The notes: generated by a model from the letters alone, not told the origin. A stretch of DNA of 64,000 nt from Erwinia psidii (GCF_003846135.1 NZ_RHHM01000013.1:1-64000); one strand, 5' to 3'. Positions 9,541-21,982 are shown, numbered from the stretch's first letter. Numbers and translations are program-made.

Positions 9541-10755
9541 TTATTTCTTTTCGTTCAGCGCGCGGATACGTGAAGAGAGGGAGAACAGACGGATAAAGCC
9601 GCCTGCATGGCGATGATCGTAAACGTCGTCTTCACCAAAGGTAGCAAACTCTTCAGAGTAAAGGCTGTTGGCTGATTTCTTCTGAATGGCGGTGACCTGG
9701 CCTTTATACAGTTGCAACACCACTTCGCCATTCACTTCAGTCGCCAGCGATTCAGCCGCTGCCTGTAGTGATTTACGCAACGGCGCAAACCAGCGACCGT
9801 CGTAAACCACATAGGACATCTCATGGCCAAGCTGCTCACGCCATTTGAAGCTGTCACGATCCAGAACCAGCTGCTCAACGGCACGTAATGCGTTAACCAT
9901 GATGGTGCCGCCAGGGGTTTCGTAGCAGCCGCGGGACTTGATCCCCACCAGACGGTTTTCAACAATATCCACGCGGCCCACACCATGTTTTGCGCCGATC
10001 ACGTTCAGTTTTTCCAGACACTGGAATGGGCTCAATTTCTCGCCGTTCACACCGACCACGCGACCTTTCTCCACGGAAACGGTCACCTGCTCAGGCTGAT
10101 CCGGTGCTTCCAGTGGATCAACGGTCCACACCCAGCAATCTTTGTTTGGTGCGTTCCACGGGCTTTCCAGCACGCCACCTTCGGTGGAGATGTGCCAGGC
10201 GTTTTCATCACGGCTGTAGATTTTCTCAAGCGAGGCGGTGGTCGGAATATTGCGCTCTTTCAGGTAAGCCAATAACGCTTCACGGGAACGCAGGTTCCAC
10301 TCACGCCACGGAGCCACCACTTTGAGCTGTGGAGCCAGCGCCGTGTAGGTGGTTTCGAAACGTACCTGATCGTTACCTTTACCGGTTGCGCCGTGGCACA
10401 GCGCATCAGCGCCCACTTTCAGCGCCAGCTCAACCTGGGCTTTAGCGATTACCGGACGTGCCATTGAGGTACCCAGCAGGTAAGTGCCTTCATACAGTGC
10501 GCCAGTTTGCAGCACCGGATAAACATACTCACTGATGAACTCTTCACGCAGATCAACCACGTGGCATTCAGATGCACCCGACTGAAGTGCTTTCTGCTCA
10601 ACGCCTTCCAGATCGCTACGTTCCTGACCGATATCGGCCACAAAGGCAACCACGTCACAGCCACCGTAGTTCTCTTTCAGCCACGGGATAATCGCCGACG
10701 TATCCAGACCGCCGGAGTAAGCCAGAACGATTTTTTTGATGCTTTTGTCTTGCAT
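9541..10755 (-). CDS. argG: Argininosuccinate synthase
   Basis: Joins citrulline and aspartate with ATP to form argininosuccinate. The 404-residue product has the N-terminal ATP pyrophosphatase loop [15 protein letters not shown] and the conserved [15 protein letters not shown] and NPWNAPN-type segments ([12 protein letters not shown]). It is the short, widespread bacterial form, not the longer (about 447 aa) enzyme encoded away from the arg cluster in E. coli. The start at 10755 follows AAGGAAAAG. Its place between argB and argH makes argCBGH a complete late-pathway operon (together with argE) under one control region; argG is not in this cluster in E. coli. Confidence 0.97.
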   Translation of the reverse strand: MQDKSIKKIVLAYSGGLDTSAIIPWLKENYGGCDVVAFVADIGQERSDLEGVEQKALQSGASECHVVDLREEFISEYVYPVLQTGALYEGTYLLGTSMARPVIAKAQVELALKVGADALCHGATGKGNDQVRFETTYTALAPQLKVVAPWREWNLRSREALLAYLKERNIPTTASLEKIYSRDENAWHISTEGGVLESPWNAPNKDCWVWTVDPLEAPDQPEQVTVSVEKGRVVGVNGEKLSPFQCLEKLNVIGAKHGVGRVDIVENRLVGIKSRGCYETPGGTIMVNALRAVEQLVLDRDSFKWREQLGHEMSYVVYDGRWFAPLRKSLQAAAESLATEVNGEVVLQLYKGQVTAIQKKSANSLYSEEFATFGEDDVYDHRHAGGFIRLFSLSSRIRALNEKK

Positions 10756-10774
10756 TGTCTTTTCCTTGAACCGG

Positions 10775-11551
10775 TTAAGCGAGGATCCGGGTGCCAATCG
10801 ACACACCGTTAAAAAGGGTTGGTAGCTGTTCTGCATGACGCCAGCTGGCGATATCCACCGGGCGTCCCAATGTACGGGCAGCGTCGAGGGCGGCATTCAC
10901 TTTAACAATCATACCGTCGGTAATAATGCCCTGGGCGATCAGCTGCTCAGCTTTTGTTGCCGTCATCTCTTCGATGCGCTGACCTTTGCCATCAAGGATC
11001 CCACTGACATCTGACAGCAGGATCAAATCCGCCCCCAGAGTTGAAGCCAGTGCCGTTGCTGCCTGATCGGCATTCACGTTCATCAGCTTACCATCCTGCG
11101 TAATGCCAATGGAGCTGATCACCGGCAGAAAACCGGCCGTCAACAACGTGGTAATCAGCAGCGGAGAACCCGGAGTGGCCAGGCCAACATGGCCCAATTC
11201 TTCATCAAATTGCTCAACGTTAACGCTGCTGCCATCGCCAAGACACAAACCGACAGCATCGATACCATGTTTTTTCGACCAGGCCAGCAGTGTTTTATTC
11301 GCCGTGCCTGCCAGCGCACCGGTGATGATCTCGATCTGGTCGGCTGGCGTGACGCGCAGGCCATTTTTCTTTTTCACTGGCAGTGACAACTTTTTCATCA
11401 GTTCATCCACCAGGCAACCGCCGCCGTGGACAATCAGCAGCGGGCGCTGATGGGATTCACGCCAGGTGACCAGCGCGCCGAACAGTTTCTCCAGCGCCTC
11501 TTCACTGTCCAGCAGAACGCCACCGAGTTTAATAATTAATGGATTAGTCAT
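10775..11551 (-). CDS. argB: Acetylglutamate kinase
   Basis: Phosphorylates N-acetylglutamate in the second arginine step. The 258-residue amino-acid-kinase fold starts with [10 protein letters not shown] (Gly-rich loop with the catalytic Lys) and continues with [17 protein letters not shown] and the [12 protein letters not shown] segment. Its length matches the E. coli enzyme, which lacks the extra N-terminal helix of arginine-inhibited forms. It lies 15 bp after argC and 19 bp before argG in the same operon. Confidence 0.97.
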   Translation of the reverse strand: MTNPLIIKLGGVLLDSEEALEKLFGALVTWRESHQRPLLIVHGGGCLVDELMKKLSLPVKKKNGLRVTPADQIEIITGALAGTANKTLLAWSKKHGIDAVGLCLGDGSSVNVEQFDEELGHVGLATPGSPLLITTLLTAGFLPVISSIGITQDGKLMNVNADQAATALASTLGADLILLSDVSGILDGKGQRIEEMTATKAEQLIAQGIITDGMIVKVNAALDAARTLGRPVDIASWRHAEQLPTLFNGVSIGTRILA

Positions 11552-11566
11552 TTGATTACTCGCTGA

Positions 11567-12571
11567 TTATAAAAGTGACTGGGTTTCAGGGAAGCCAAAA
11601 CGAATATTCAGACACTGTACGGCCTGCGACGACGCACCTTTCAACAGGTTATCTTCCGCAGAGACGACAATCAAATGCTCACCTTTCACCGCAAAGCCAA
11701 TGTCGCAGAACGGCAGGCCCGCCACGCCCTTGATCGATGGCACACCGTTGTCATACACCCGCACCAGCGGTTTGTCGTGATAAGCGTTATGGAACGCCTC
11801 TGCGACGTCATCACAGGTAATACCCGCTTTCAGTCGGCAGGTGGTGGTCGCCAGAATACCGCGCGGGAAGTTACCGAGATGCGGAGTGAAGATCACCGGG
11901 ATACCCAGGTGAGCGACAATTTCCGGCTGATGACGATGGGTGAAAATGCCGTAAGGTTGCAAGCTGACTTCGCAAAAACTGGTGGTCACAGAGGCTTTAC
12001 GCCCTGCTCCGCTCACGCCACTGGTGGCGTTAATCACTGGCCACTGTGCTTCATTGAGCAGGTTCGCTTCAATCAACGGCCTGATCGCCAGCTGAGCCGC
12101 GGTAGGATAACAACCCGGAACGGCAATCAGCTGAGCATCTTTAATTTTTTCATGTTGCCATTCAGCCAGGCCATAAACGGCTTTTTCCAGCCACTCAGGA
12201 TGCTGATGCGGAAAACCATAATAGTCAGTGAAGAAACGTTGTTCGTTGACACGAAAAGCACCTGACAGGTCGAACACCACACAGCCCGCCGCAAGAAATT
12301 CCGGGGCCAGATCGTGGCTAACCTCGTGCGCCGTTGCCAGAAAGACCACGTCCACTTTATCCGCGAAATCTGCCGCCTTACTCAGCGGTTGCAGGGGCAG
12401 ATCGATGACCCCTTTCAGCTGGGGATGAAGATCAGAAAGTAATTTTCCTGCATCCGGGCTTTGCGCTGAAACAGCCAAAGCGGTTATGTTCACCTGTGGA
12501 TGACGATTCAGGTAAGTGGCAAGCTCGACACCAGCATAGCCACTGGCACCAACAATCAGGGTATTCAACAT
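11567..12571 (-). CDS. argC: N-acetyl-gamma-glutamyl-phosphate reductase
   Basis: NADPH-dependent reduction of N-acetylglutamyl phosphate to the semialdehyde. 334 residues: N-terminal NADP-binding [15 protein letters not shown] (residues 7-21) and the catalytic cysteine in [13 protein letters not shown] near residue 154. First gene of argCBGH, divergent from argE across two ARG boxes, so repression by ArgR-arginine is expected to act on both directions at once. Confidence 0.97.
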   Translation of the reverse strand: MLNTLIVGASGYAGVELATYLNRHPQVNITALAVSAQSPDAGKLLSDLHPQLKGVIDLPLQPLSKAADFADKVDVVFLATAHEVSHDLAPEFLAAGCVVFDLSGAFRVNEQRFFTDYYGFPHQHPEWLEKAVYGLAEWQHEKIKDAQLIAVPGCYPTAAQLAIRPLIEANLLNEAQWPVINATSGVSGAGRKASVTTSFCEVSLQPYGIFTHRHQPEIVAHLGIPVIFTPHLGNFPRGILATTTCRLKAGITCDDVAEAFHNAYHDKPLVRVYDNGVPSIKGVAGLPFCDIGFAVKGEHLIVVSAEDNLLKGASSQAVQCLNIRFGFPETQSLL

Positions 12572-12684
12572 CAGACTGACTACCTTATGACGGTCTTAAA
12601 GTATCGGGCCACAGCAATTTTGCTGGCCCTCACGTTGGGCGCTAAACTTGCCGGTCAGTTTCCGGTTTCCATCCTCACGCCGCT

Positions 12685-12723
12685 AATGTATTTTTATTCA
12701 CTAATAATGCATGAATATCGATA
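12685..12723. promoter_or_regulatory. Pair of ARG boxes (ArgR operator)
   Basis: Two 18-bp boxes separated by exactly 3 bp: AATGTATTTTTATTCACT (12685-12702) and AATGCATGAATATCGATA (12706-12723). Both fit the TGNAT-N4-ATNCA type consensus (the first almost perfectly), and the 3-bp spacing is the classic arrangement bound by an ArgR hexamer. They lie between divergent argC and argE, as in E. coli argECBH. An in-frame ATG at 12711 falls inside the second box, which argues against it being the argE start. Confidence 0.9.
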
Positions 12724-12749
12724 CTATCCTAACGCAAGGACTGTCAACA

Positions 12750-13901
12750 GTGAAGACAAAATTACCGCCTTTTATCGAGCTTTATCGTGAATTGATTGCG
12801 ATACCATCCATCAGCGCAACCGATGTCTCTCTCGATCAGAGTAATGAAACTTTAATCAGTTTACTGGCTGGCTGGTTCCGCGATCTGGGCTTCACCGTGG
12901 AGGTGCAGCCTGTCCCCGGCACGCGCCATAAATTTAATATGCTTGCCAGAACCGGCAGCGGTGTCGGTGGCCTGCTGCTGGCCGGCCATACGGACACAGT
13001 GCCATTTGATGATGGTCGCTGGACGCGCGATCCCTTCATGCTGACCGAACATGACAACAAGTTGTACGGGCTTGGTACAGCCGACATGAAAGGCTTCTTC
13101 GCCTTCATTTTAGATTCCCTGCGCAATATTGACATTGAAAAGCTCTCCCGGCCGCTCTACATTCTGGCAACGGCAGATGAAGAAACAACAATGGCGGGGG
13201 CCAGATATTTCGCAGAAAGCACCGCCATTCGTCCTGATTGTGCGATCATTGGTGAACCCACTTCGTTAAAACCCGTCCGGGCGCACAAAGGACATCTGTC
13301 CAACGCCATCCGTATTCAGGGGCAGTCAGGCCACTCCAGCGATCCTTCGCGTGGTGTCAACGCGATTGAACTGATGCATGAATCAATCAGCGAGTTGATG
13401 GGCTTACGCAACACGCTAAAAGAACGTTATCACCATCCAGGCTTCGCTATCCCTTATCCAACCATGAACTTTGGCCATATTCACGGCGGCGACGCGGCTA
13501 ACCGTATCTGCGCCTGCTGTGAACTGCATATGGATATTCGTCCGCTGCCGGGGCTGACGTTGAACGATCTGGATGGCTTACTACAGGAAGCGTTGGCACC
13601 GGTCAGCGCACGCTGGCCCGGCCGACTGACGGTCAGTCCGTTGCACCCGCCAATTCCCGGTTATGAATGCCCACCGGACCATCAACTGGTGAAAGTAGTT
13701 GAGAAACTGCTGGGGACGGAAACAGAGGTGGTGAACTACTGTACTGAGGCTCCCTTTATTCAGGCGCTGTGTCCCACATTGGTTTTAGGGCCAGGATCGA
13801 TCGATCAGGCACACCAGCCTGATGAATATATTGATACTGCGTTCATTAAGCCAACGCGTAAGCTGATCGATCAAGTCGTGCAACATTTCTGCGGGAATTA
13901 G
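12750..13901 (+). CDS. argE: Acetylornithine deacetylase
   Basis: Zinc-dependent M20-family amidohydrolase that releases ornithine from N-acetylornithine. With the GTG start at 12750 the protein has 383 residues, the E. coli length, and the start lies nine bases after AAGGA. An upstream ATG at 12711 would put the start inside the ArgR operator. Metal and catalytic motifs are visible: [33 protein letters not shown], the [13 protein letters not shown] segment, and CTEAPFIQ. It is divergent from argC and followed by a strong terminator. Confidence 0.95.
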   Translation: MKTKLPPFIELYRELIAIPSISATDVSLDQSNETLISLLAGWFRDLGFTVEVQPVPGTRHKFNMLARTGSGVGGLLLAGHTDTVPFDDGRWTRDPFMLTEHDNKLYGLGTADMKGFFAFILDSLRNIDIEKLSRPLYILATADEETTMAGARYFAESTAIRPDCAIIGEPTSLKPVRAHKGHLSNAIRIQGQSGHSSDPSRGVNAIELMHESISELMGLRNTLKERYHHPGFAIPYPTMNFGHIHGGDAANRICACCELHMDIRPLPGLTLNDLDGLLQEALAPVSARWPGRLTVSPLHPPIPGYECPPDHQLVKVVEKLLGTETEVVNYCTEAPFIQALCPTLVLGPGSIDQAHQPDEYIDTAFIKPTRKLIDQVVQHFCGN

Positions 13902-13908
13902 AAATATC

Positions 13909-13953
13909 CGGGGTGTTCTGCTATGAAAAAGCAGATTACCCCAACTTTTTCCC
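13909..13953 (+). terminator. argE terminator
   Basis: GGGGTGTTCTGCT pairs with AGCAGATTACCCC around ATGAAAA, followed by AACTTTTTCCC. Rho-independent terminator just after the argE stop. Confidence 0.85.
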
Positions 13954-14267
13954 TTTCTTATTATAAGAAAAACTTATCCAAATTATGGATTTTTAAATTT
14001 CATAAATTCCCGTCAGTTAGCTGCAAGATAATGCAAACTTAAGTCATTTGACGAATCTAACCGAACGTGGCTTGATAAAAAGCAACGTTATGCCATTAAC
14101 GGCACAATAAATTGACATACTCAGGAAATTTAATGATACAGGACAGTGCCAACTGCGGTGTTTCAATGAAAACTTACTGAATGTAAGTAAATAATGGCTA
14201 AGCAGTCGGCCCGTCGCCTGTAATCTGAAATGAAAAGAACATCAACAGGAAGGGTATCAGGGGCCAT
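13954..14267. other. ppc upstream region
   Basis: About 310 bp, A/T-rich at first, before ppc. It must hold the ppc promoter, but I cannot choose one confidently. No small gene or repeat recognised. Confidence 0.4.
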
Positions 14268-16919
14268 ATGAACGAACAGTATTCCGCAATGCGAAGTAAC
14301 GTCAGTATGCTTGGTAAACTACTGGGAGAGACCATCAAGAATGCACTGGGAGAAAACATTCTTGATCGGGTCGAAACCATCCGTAAACTTTCTAAATCAT
14401 CACGTGCGGGAAATGACGCTCACCGCAAGGAGTTGCTGTCAACCCTGCAAAATCTTTCTAATGATGAGCTGCTACCAGTGGCACGTGCCTTTAGCCAGTT
14501 TCTTAACCTGACCAATGTTGCGGAGCAGTACCATACTATTTCACCTAAAGGTGAAGGTGCTAACCACCCTGAAATGCTGACCAGGACTTTTGAACGCCTT
14601 AAACAGCACCCCAATCTGACGGAAGAGAAAATCCGCGACGCCATCGCTTCTCTCTCACTTGAGCTGGTACTGACAGCACACCCGACAGAGATCACCCGCC
14701 GCACCCTGATCCACAAACTGGTTGAAGTAAACACGTGTTTAAAGCAACTCGATCACAACGATCTGTCGGATTACGATCGTTCGCTGATTATGCGCCGTCT
14801 GCGCCAGCTGGTGGCACAGGCATGGCATACTGATGAAATCCGTAAATACCGCCCGTCTCCGATTGACGAAGCCAAGTGGGGATTTGCGGTGGTGGAAAAC
14901 AGCCTGTGGGAAGGGGTGCCGCACTTTCTGCGTGAGCTGAACGAGCAGGTTGAAACGTCATTTGGCGTCAAATTGCCCGTCGATTTTGTGCCCGTGCAAT
15001 TCACCTCATGGATGGGTGGCGACCGTGATGGGAATCCAAACGTAACGGCAAAAATAACGCGTCATGTCATGCAACTGAGCCGCTGGAAGGCTACCGACCT
15101 GTTCCTGCGTGATATCGCTGTGCTGGTGTCGGAACTGTCAATGTCAGAATGTACCCCGGAAGTATGGGAACTCTGTGGCAATCCCGAAGCACAAGAGCCT
15201 TATCGTGAAATCATGAAAAAACTGCGAACGCAGTTGATGAACACCCAGACCTACCTGGAACAACGTCTGAAGGGTAAACACCCTTCCCGGCCAGCCGACC
15301 TGCTGATCGATAACGCTCAGCTATGGGATCCACTTTATGCCTGCTATCAGTCGCTACAGGCCTGTGGAATGGATATCATCGCCAACGGTCAGTTGCTCGA
15401 CACACTGCGCCGCGTGAAGTGCTTTGGCGTACCGCTGGTGCGCATTGATATTCGTCAGGAAAGCACCCGGCACACGGAAGCTATCGCTGAAGTGACCCGC
15501 TACCTTGGGCTGGGCGATTACGCCAGCTGGGCGGAAGCCGATAAACAGGCTTTCCTGATCAGCGAACTGACCTCAAAAAGACCGCTATTACCGCGTAACT
15601 GGCAACCCAGTGCCGATACCCAGGAAGTGCTGGATACCTGCCGCGTTGCGGCTGAAGCACCAAAAGGATCGGTGGCGGCCTACGTGATATCAATGGCAAA
15701 AACGCCGTCCGATGTACTGGCGGTACATCTGTTGCTGAAGGAGGCAGGGATCACATTTGCCATGCCGGTTGTACCGCTGTTCGAAACCCTGGATGACCTC
15801 AACAACGCCAACGACGTAATGAGCCAGTTGCTCGGCATTGACTGGTATCGCGGCTTTATCCAGGGCAAGCAGATGGTGATGATTGGCTATTCTGATTCCG
15901 CCAAGGATGCCGGCGTCATGGCCGCCAGCTGGGCGCAATATCAGGCCCAGGACGCACTGATCAAAACCTGTGAGAAAGCCGGGATCGCATTGACGCTGTT
16001 CCACGGACGCGGCGGCACCATTGGTCGGGGTGGCGCGCCGGCGCATGCAGCGTTACTGTCTCAACCGCCAGGGAGCCTGAAAGGCGGCCTGCGTGTTACC
16101 GAGCAGGGCGAAATGATCCGCTTTAAATATGGCCTGCCGGAAGTGACGATCAGAAGCCTGTCGCTGTATACCGGTGCAATTCTTGAAGCAAACCTGTTGC
16201 CGCCGCCGGAGCCAAAGCCACAATGGCGTGACATTATGGACCAGCTGTCGACAGACTCCTGTGAGATGTACCGCGGATACGTGCGCGAACATAAAGACTT
16301 CGTGCCTTACTTCAGGTCGGCCACCCCGGAACAGGAGCTGGGCAAACTGCCGCTTGGCTCCCGACCGGCTAAACGTCGCCCAACCGGCGGTGTCGAGTCA
16401 CTCCGCGCCATTCCGTGGATCTTTGCGTGGACACAGAACCGCCTGATGCTCCCCGCCTGGCTCGGCGCTGGTGCCGCATTACAGAAAGCGATGACGGCTG
16501 GTCATCAGGTTCAACTGGAAGCAATGTGTCACGACTGGCCGTTTTTCTCCACTCGTCTGGGAATGCTGGAGATGGTGTTCTCAAAGGCGGATATGTGGCT
16601 GGCGGAATATTACGATCAGCGGCTGGTTGATCCTTCATTGTGGCCGTTGGGCAAGCAGCTGCGCGACCAGCTGGATTCCGACATCAAGGCGGTACTGACT
16701 ATCGCTAACGATTCGCATCTGATGGCAGACCAGCCGTGGATTGCAGAGTCTATCGCCCTGCGTAACGTCTATACCGATCCACTCAATGTTCTGCAGGCAG
16801 AACTACTGCACCGCTCCCGCCAGCAGGAAGCCAGCGGCAGTGAACCGGATGCCCGTGTCGAACAGGCGCTGATGGTAACCATTGCCGGCGTTGCGGCAGG
16901 GATGCGTAATACGGGTTAA
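14268..16919 (+). CDS. ppc: Phosphoenolpyruvate carboxylase
   Basis: Carboxylates PEP to oxaloacetate, replenishing the TCA cycle. The protein has 883 residues, the same length as E. coli Ppc. Conserved elements: [13 protein letters not shown] (catalytic His), [13 protein letters not shown], the catalytic [15 protein letters not shown] loop, [43 protein letters not shown] and the C-terminal [18 protein letters not shown]. Monocistronic between the argE terminator and its own. It converges on metF. Confidence 0.98.
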   Translation: MNEQYSAMRSNVSMLGKLLGETIKNALGENILDRVETIRKLSKSSRAGNDAHRKELLSTLQNLSNDELLPVARAFSQFLNLTNVAEQYHTISPKGEGANHPEMLTRTFERLKQHPNLTEEKIRDAIASLSLELVLTAHPTEITRRTLIHKLVEVNTCLKQLDHNDLSDYDRSLIMRRLRQLVAQAWHTDEIRKYRPSPIDEAKWGFAVVENSLWEGVPHFLRELNEQVETSFGVKLPVDFVPVQFTSWMGGDRDGNPNVTAKITRHVMQLSRWKATDLFLRDIAVLVSELSMSECTPEVWELCGNPEAQEPYREIMKKLRTQLMNTQTYLEQRLKGKHPSRPADLLIDNAQLWDPLYACYQSLQACGMDIIANGQLLDTLRRVKCFGVPLVRIDIRQESTRHTEAIAEVTRYLGLGDYASWAEADKQAFLISELTSKRPLLPRNWQPSADTQEVLDTCRVAAEAPKGSVAAYVISMAKTPSDVLAVHLLLKEAGITFAMPVVPLFETLDDLNNANDVMSQLLGIDWYRGFIQGKQMVMIGYSDSAKDAGVMAASWAQYQAQDALIKTCEKAGIALTLFHGRGGTIGRGGAPAHAALLSQPPGSLKGGLRVTEQGEMIRFKYGLPEVTIRSLSLYTGAILEANLLPPPEPKPQWRDIMDQLSTDSCEMYRGYVREHKDFVPYFRSATPEQELGKLPLGSRPAKRRPTGGVESLRAIPWIFAWTQNRLMLPAWLGAGAALQKAMTAGHQVQLEAMCHDWPFFSTRLGMLEMVFSKADMWLAEYYDQRLVDPSLWPLGKQLRDQLDSDIKAVLTIANDSHLMADQPWIAESIALRNVYTDPLNVLQAELLHRSRQQEASGSEPDARVEQALMVTIAGVAAGMRNTG

Positions 16920-16956
16920 CAGATAAGCATTCGCCGCCACAGGCGATTTCATCAAC

Positions 16957-16988
16957 ACCAGGAAGGCCTCATCTGAGGCCTTCCTGGT
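16957..16988. terminator. Bidirectional hairpin between ppc and metF
   Basis: A perfect 15-bp inverted repeat (ACCAGGAAGGCCTCA / TGAGGCCTTCCTGGT) with only two bases between the arms, midway between converging ppc and metF. A U-run is not present on either side. The stem is unusually long and perfect. Confidence 0.75.
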
Positions 16989-17034
16989 TATCGCTAAACA
17001 ACCTGCCGCGCACCGGACTCTCCTGCAATATGAA

Positions 17035-18084
<1,050 letters not shown>

Positions 18085-18110
18085 TCACATGACGGGATGT
18101 TTTGTGAAGA

Positions 18111-18138
18111 GAAGAAACGGGCCGAAGGATCCCGGCCC
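18111..18138 (-). terminator. metBL terminator
   Basis: On the minus strand GGGCCG and CGGCCC pair around GGGATCCTT-type loop sequence, then GTTTCTTC. It stands between metL and metF. Confidence 0.65.
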
Positions 18139-18146
18139 TGAAAGAC

Positions 18147-20576
18147 TTACAGTAAATGCGCCAGGCGATTAATATCCGACTGGATAGCACCGGCAGTGAC
18201 GTCGCGCCCTGCTCCCGGCCCGCGGATCACCAGCGGGTTATCACGATACCAGCGGCTTTCAATGGCAAAAACATTATCACAAGGCAACAGAGAAGCCAGA
18301 GGATGATCATCACGGACCGCTTCCACACCTACACGGGCTTTGCCATTGGCATCAAACCGCGCCACATAGCGAAGCAACAGTCCCATTTCCTGCGCCGCTT
18401 CATAACGCTGCTTCATCTGTTCATTCAGCGCGTCGCTGTTTTCAAAGAAGTGATCGATGGATTCACCTTCACAATTTTTCGGCACCAACGATTCAACGCG
18501 CACCTGGCCGGGTTCAATGTCATAACCTGCTTCACGCGCCAGAATCACCAGCTTGCGCATCACATCCTGTCCCATCAGATCGACACGAGGATCGGGTTCT
18601 GTCAGGCCCTGCTGCCACGCCTGATCCACCAGTTCGGTGAAGGGCACCGTGCCGTCATATTGTAAAAACAGCCAGGAGAGCGTGCCGGAAAACACCCCGC
18701 TGATCGACAGGATACTGTCCCCGCTTTCACGCAGATCGCGTACCGTGTGATTTACCGGTAGCCCGGCACCCACGGTAGCGTTATAGAGCCACTGCCGGTT
18801 CGTTTTCGCGAAAGCATCCCTGATCTGTCGGTAGCGATCGCCACTGGCGGCACCGGCCAGTTTATTTGCGCCAATGACATGAAAACCGTGGCTGGCAAAA
18901 TCCAGGTATTGCGCCGCCAGCTGCTCGCTGGCGGTAACATCCAACACCACCAGATCATCAAATGGGTGAGCACGCATCCACAGAAACAGGGTTTCTTCAT
19001 CCCGTTCCTGCGCTTCATCTTCAAAAAAGGCCAGCGCCCGGCTGGCATCCAGCCCATCATAACTCAACAGACTACGGCGGCTGTCCACCACACCTGCCAG
19101 GATAAATTCAAAACCAGTGCGTGCAGAAAGCGAGCCCTGTTCGCGGGCAAACAGTTCCAGCCAGCGCGAACCGATATTTCCTTTGCCGAACAACACCAGA
19201 CCAACCTGTTTCTCTGCACGGAATAGCGACTGATGCAGGCCACGCACCAGATGTTCTGTCGGACCGACGCGCAATACTGCGACCAGGCTTATCCCCTCTT
19301 CCGACTGCCAGATAAATTCTACGGGCTGATCCTGCAACTGCTGCCAGAAACGGTGACTGTGCAGCGGATTACGACAAACGCCTGCACCTACCAACGCCAC
19401 CAGCGCCATCCCCTGACGCAGCTGCACACGACCCGGCATAGCCGCGTCCTGTAATAACGTCAGCGCGCTGCTAACCACTTCAGAGGTGTAGCAAAGCTGC
19501 AACAGATTGCGGTCAGGATGCACGCCGGTTGCCAGCGGGCGGATTTGCGCCCGTTTCAACAGATGATCGATTTCTTTGTACAACGCCGCGAAATCATGCT
19601 GCGGCGGAACCTGGAACTCAATCAGGCAGACATCATCATGACTGGTCACAATCCGCGCGCCGGTGCCTGAGGCCAATACACGTTCAATCCGGGTGGAGCC
19701 CTGTTCTGGCTGATAGCTACACCGTAGCTGCAAATCAATATCGCTAACTGAAACAGGTTGCAGTGTACGGGTGTGTAACACCGGTGCTGCCAGACGCGCC
19801 AGTTCGCTGGCTTCATCCAGACGCAGCAAAGGCAGCAGGCAGGCATCTTTGACCTTACGAGGATCCGCGCTGTAAACTCCGGCCACGTCGCTCCAGATGG
19901 TGACACGCGACACCCCCGCCAGTGCGCCGATCTGGGTTGCCGAGTAGTCGCTGCCATTTCGTCCCAACAACACCGTTTCACCCAGCACGTTCCGGCTGAT
20001 AAAGCCGGTGACAACCAGACGCCGTCCCGGATATTGTGCCATTAACTGGTGTAGCAGCGGCCGGGATTGCTCCTCATCGACCTGCGGCTGGGCAGCCCGC
20101 TCAGCACACAGGAAATCACGCGCATCGAGCCAGCTTGCCGCGATATCCTGAGCGTTGAGCACCGCCGACATCAATCGTGCTGACCAGATTTCTCCGTGCC
20201 CCACCACGTCGGCATAGACCGCTTCAGTGATTTTGCCATCCAGTAGCGCCGCCAGTTTTTCAAGATCGTGGATAAAGGTGGTAATCAGCACTTCCGCCAC
20301 ATCAGCCAGCAGCAGACTGTTAATCAACTCACTGTGGTAGCGTCGCAGCGCCTGTTGGACCTGATGGGCAGAGAGCCGATCGCTCTGGCTCAGCTTCAAC
20401 CAACTAATTAACTGATTGGTAGTGCTGCCAGCCGCTGAAACCACCATTACATCCCCAGGATGGCTGTATTCCGCCATAATTCCGGCGACACGAAGATAAC
20501 ATTTGGCGTCAGCAAGACTGCTGCCACCGAACTTATGCAACTGACGTGTTACTGCTACCGCTGCTGAGTGACTCAT
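18147..20576 (-). CDS. metL: Bifunctional aspartokinase II / homoserine dehydrogenase II
   Basis: Catalyses the first and third steps from aspartate toward methionine. 809 residues, one fewer than E. coli MetL as remembered. The N-terminal kinase begins HKFGGSSLADAKCYLRVAG (about residues 14-32) and has LLGRNGSDYSATQIGA. The C-terminal dehydrogenase starts with a Rossmann motif FGKGNIGSRWLELF (about 459-472) and contains GANKLAGA, NATVGAGLPV and GPGAGRDVTAGA. It begins 2 bp after the metB stop, so the two are translationally linked and under the metB met boxes. Confidence 0.97.
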   Translation of the reverse strand: MSHSAAVAVTRQLHKFGGSSLADAKCYLRVAGIMAEYSHPGDVMVVSAAGSTTNQLISWLKLSQSDRLSAHQVQQALRRYHSELINSLLLADVAEVLITTFIHDLEKLAALLDGKITEAVYADVVGHGEIWSARLMSAVLNAQDIAASWLDARDFLCAERAAQPQVDEEQSRPLLHQLMAQYPGRRLVVTGFISRNVLGETVLLGRNGSDYSATQIGALAGVSRVTIWSDVAGVYSADPRKVKDACLLPLLRLDEASELARLAAPVLHTRTLQPVSVSDIDLQLRCSYQPEQGSTRIERVLASGTGARIVTSHDDVCLIEFQVPPQHDFAALYKEIDHLLKRAQIRPLATGVHPDRNLLQLCYTSEVVSSALTLLQDAAMPGRVQLRQGMALVALVGAGVCRNPLHSHRFWQQLQDQPVEFIWQSEEGISLVAVLRVGPTEHLVRGLHQSLFRAEKQVGLVLFGKGNIGSRWLELFAREQGSLSARTGFEFILAGVVDSRRSLLSYDGLDASRALAFFEDEAQERDEETLFLWMRAHPFDDLVVLDVTASEQLAAQYLDFASHGFHVIGANKLAGAASGDRYRQIRDAFAKTNRQWLYNATVGAGLPVNHTVRDLRESGDSILSISGVFSGTLSWLFLQYDGTVPFTELVDQAWQQGLTEPDPRVDLMGQDVMRKLVILAREAGYDIEPGQVRVESLVPKNCEGESIDHFFENSDALNEQMKQRYEAAQEMGLLLRYVARFDANGKARVGVEAVRDDHPLASLLPCDNVFAIESRWYRDNPLVIRGPGAGRDVTAGAIQSDINRLAHLL

Positions 20577-20578
20577 CC

Positions 20579-21739
20579 TTACCCCTCGGCCGCGATCCGA
20601 AATGCGTTATCCAGATCGGCGATCAAATCTTCGTGGTCTTCAATACCGACAGAAATGCGCAACAGCGTTTCTGAAATACCTGCCGCCGCACGCGCTTCAG
20701 CCGACATCCCTGCATGGGTCATGGTTGCCGTGTGAGAAATCAGGCTTTCCACTCCGCCCAGAGATTCGGCAAGGGTGAACAGTTGCAGCGCCTTCAGGAA
20801 GCAGCGTAATCGTTGCTCATCCCCATCCAGTTCAAAACTCAACATCGCACCAAAACCTTTTTGCTGTCGCAGCGCAAACTGATGGCCTGCGTTTTCCGGC
20901 AGAGAAGGATGATACAACTTTTTCACCATAGGCTGTTGCCTGAGATAGTCAACAATGGCCAGCGCGTTGCGTTGCGCCGCTGCCATGCGCGGTACCAGTG
21001 TTCGTAAGCCGCGAAGCAACAGATAGCTGTCGAAGGCCGCACCGGTCACACCAATATTGTTTGCCCACCATGCCAGTTCAGTGACCAGCGCCGGATCTTT
21101 CGCGATTACCGCGCCTGCCACCACATCAGAGTGACCATTCAGATATTTGGTGCAGGAATGCACAACCAGATCGGCACCCAGCGCCAGCGGATTTTGCAGT
21201 GCCGGACTGAGAAAGGTGTTATCCACCACGCTCAGCGCTCCGGCGTCACTGGCTGCCTGACAGATTGTCGCAATATCCACCACACGCAGCAGTGGATTGC
21301 TGGGGCTTTCGATCAGCACCAGCGCTGGTTTTTCTGCCAGTGCGTCTTTTAGCGCCGCCTCGTCGCCCTGGTCAACAAACTTCACCCGGTAAGCGCCGCG
21401 TTTGCTCAGACTGTCAAACAGACGATAGCTGCCACCATAGCAGTCGTGCGGCGCGATCAGCAGGTCACCCGGCTTCAGGAACACGGTACACACCAGGTGA
21501 ATCGCAGACATACCGGTATTGGTCATCACCGCCCCGGCTCCCCCTTCCAGTGCAGCAAGCGCGCGCTGAACGACATCACGGGTAGGATTACCTCGCCGGG
21601 AATAGTCGTGTGCACGGGGCTGGTTGAAATCAGTGAAGTTATAAGTGCTGGAGAGATGGATGGGAGGGACAACGCAGCCATACTGTTCGTCATCATTCAA
21701 ACCGCTGCGAACAGCGATTGTTGCCTGTTTACGCGTCAT
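20579..21739 (-). CDS. metB: Cystathionine gamma-synthase
   Basis: PLP enzyme that condenses O-succinylhomoserine with cysteine to form cystathionine. The 386-residue protein has the E. coli length, with SSTYNFTDFNQPRAHDYSRR near the start, the PLP-binding lysine in VVHSCTKYLNGHSDV, and a C-terminal SLGGVESLISHTATMTHAG. First gene of metBL and divergent from metJ over a four-box MetJ operator. Confidence 0.97.
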   Translation of the reverse strand: MTRKQATIAVRSGLNDDEQYGCVVPPIHLSSTYNFTDFNQPRAHDYSRRGNPTRDVVQRALAALEGGAGAVMTNTGMSAIHLVCTVFLKPGDLLIAPHDCYGGSYRLFDSLSKRGAYRVKFVDQGDEAALKDALAEKPALVLIESPSNPLLRVVDIATICQAASDAGALSVVDNTFLSPALQNPLALGADLVVHSCTKYLNGHSDVVAGAVIAKDPALVTELAWWANNIGVTGAAFDSYLLLRGLRTLVPRMAAAQRNALAIVDYLRQQPMVKKLYHPSLPENAGHQFALRQQKGFGAMLSFELDGDEQRLRCFLKALQLFTLAESLGGVESLISHTATMTHAGMSAEARAAAGISETLLRISVGIEDHEDLIADLDNAFRIAAEG

Positions 21740-21797
21740 GGTGCATAAATTCCTGAAAGGGGATAATGAGAGTGTGTAAGCATATCAGCGCAAAAAC

Positions 21798-21829
21798 AGA
21801 CGTCAATACATCTGGACATCTAAATGTCT
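21798..21829. promoter_or_regulatory. MetJ operator between metB and metJ (four met boxes)
   Basis: Four contiguous 8-mers: AGACGTCA, ATACATCT, GGACATCT, AAATGTCT, each close to AGACGTCT. It is placed to control divergent metBL and metJ. Confidence 0.9.
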
Positions 21830-21982
21830 TTGCGTACAGATTGAGCAAACCGCCAATAAACGTTAATATTGTACCGTCAAAGCCAGCGGAAAGTACTGCG
21901 TGGCCAGTGTGAACAGCGCAAACGTCAGGCATAATTAGCTAAATTTTGGCATTTTCAATTTTAATGATAATTAAGGTAACCC

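Noticed and set aside
8713-9573. 286-codon open frame on the plus strand opposite argH and the argH-argG junction
   Set aside because: It is antisense to a clearly real gene, has no recognisable domain or ribosome-binding site, and shows the composition expected of a shadow frame.
12711-12749. ATG at 12711 as the start of argE
   Set aside because: It lies inside the second ARG box; the GTG at 12750 has a good ribosome-binding site and yields the family length.
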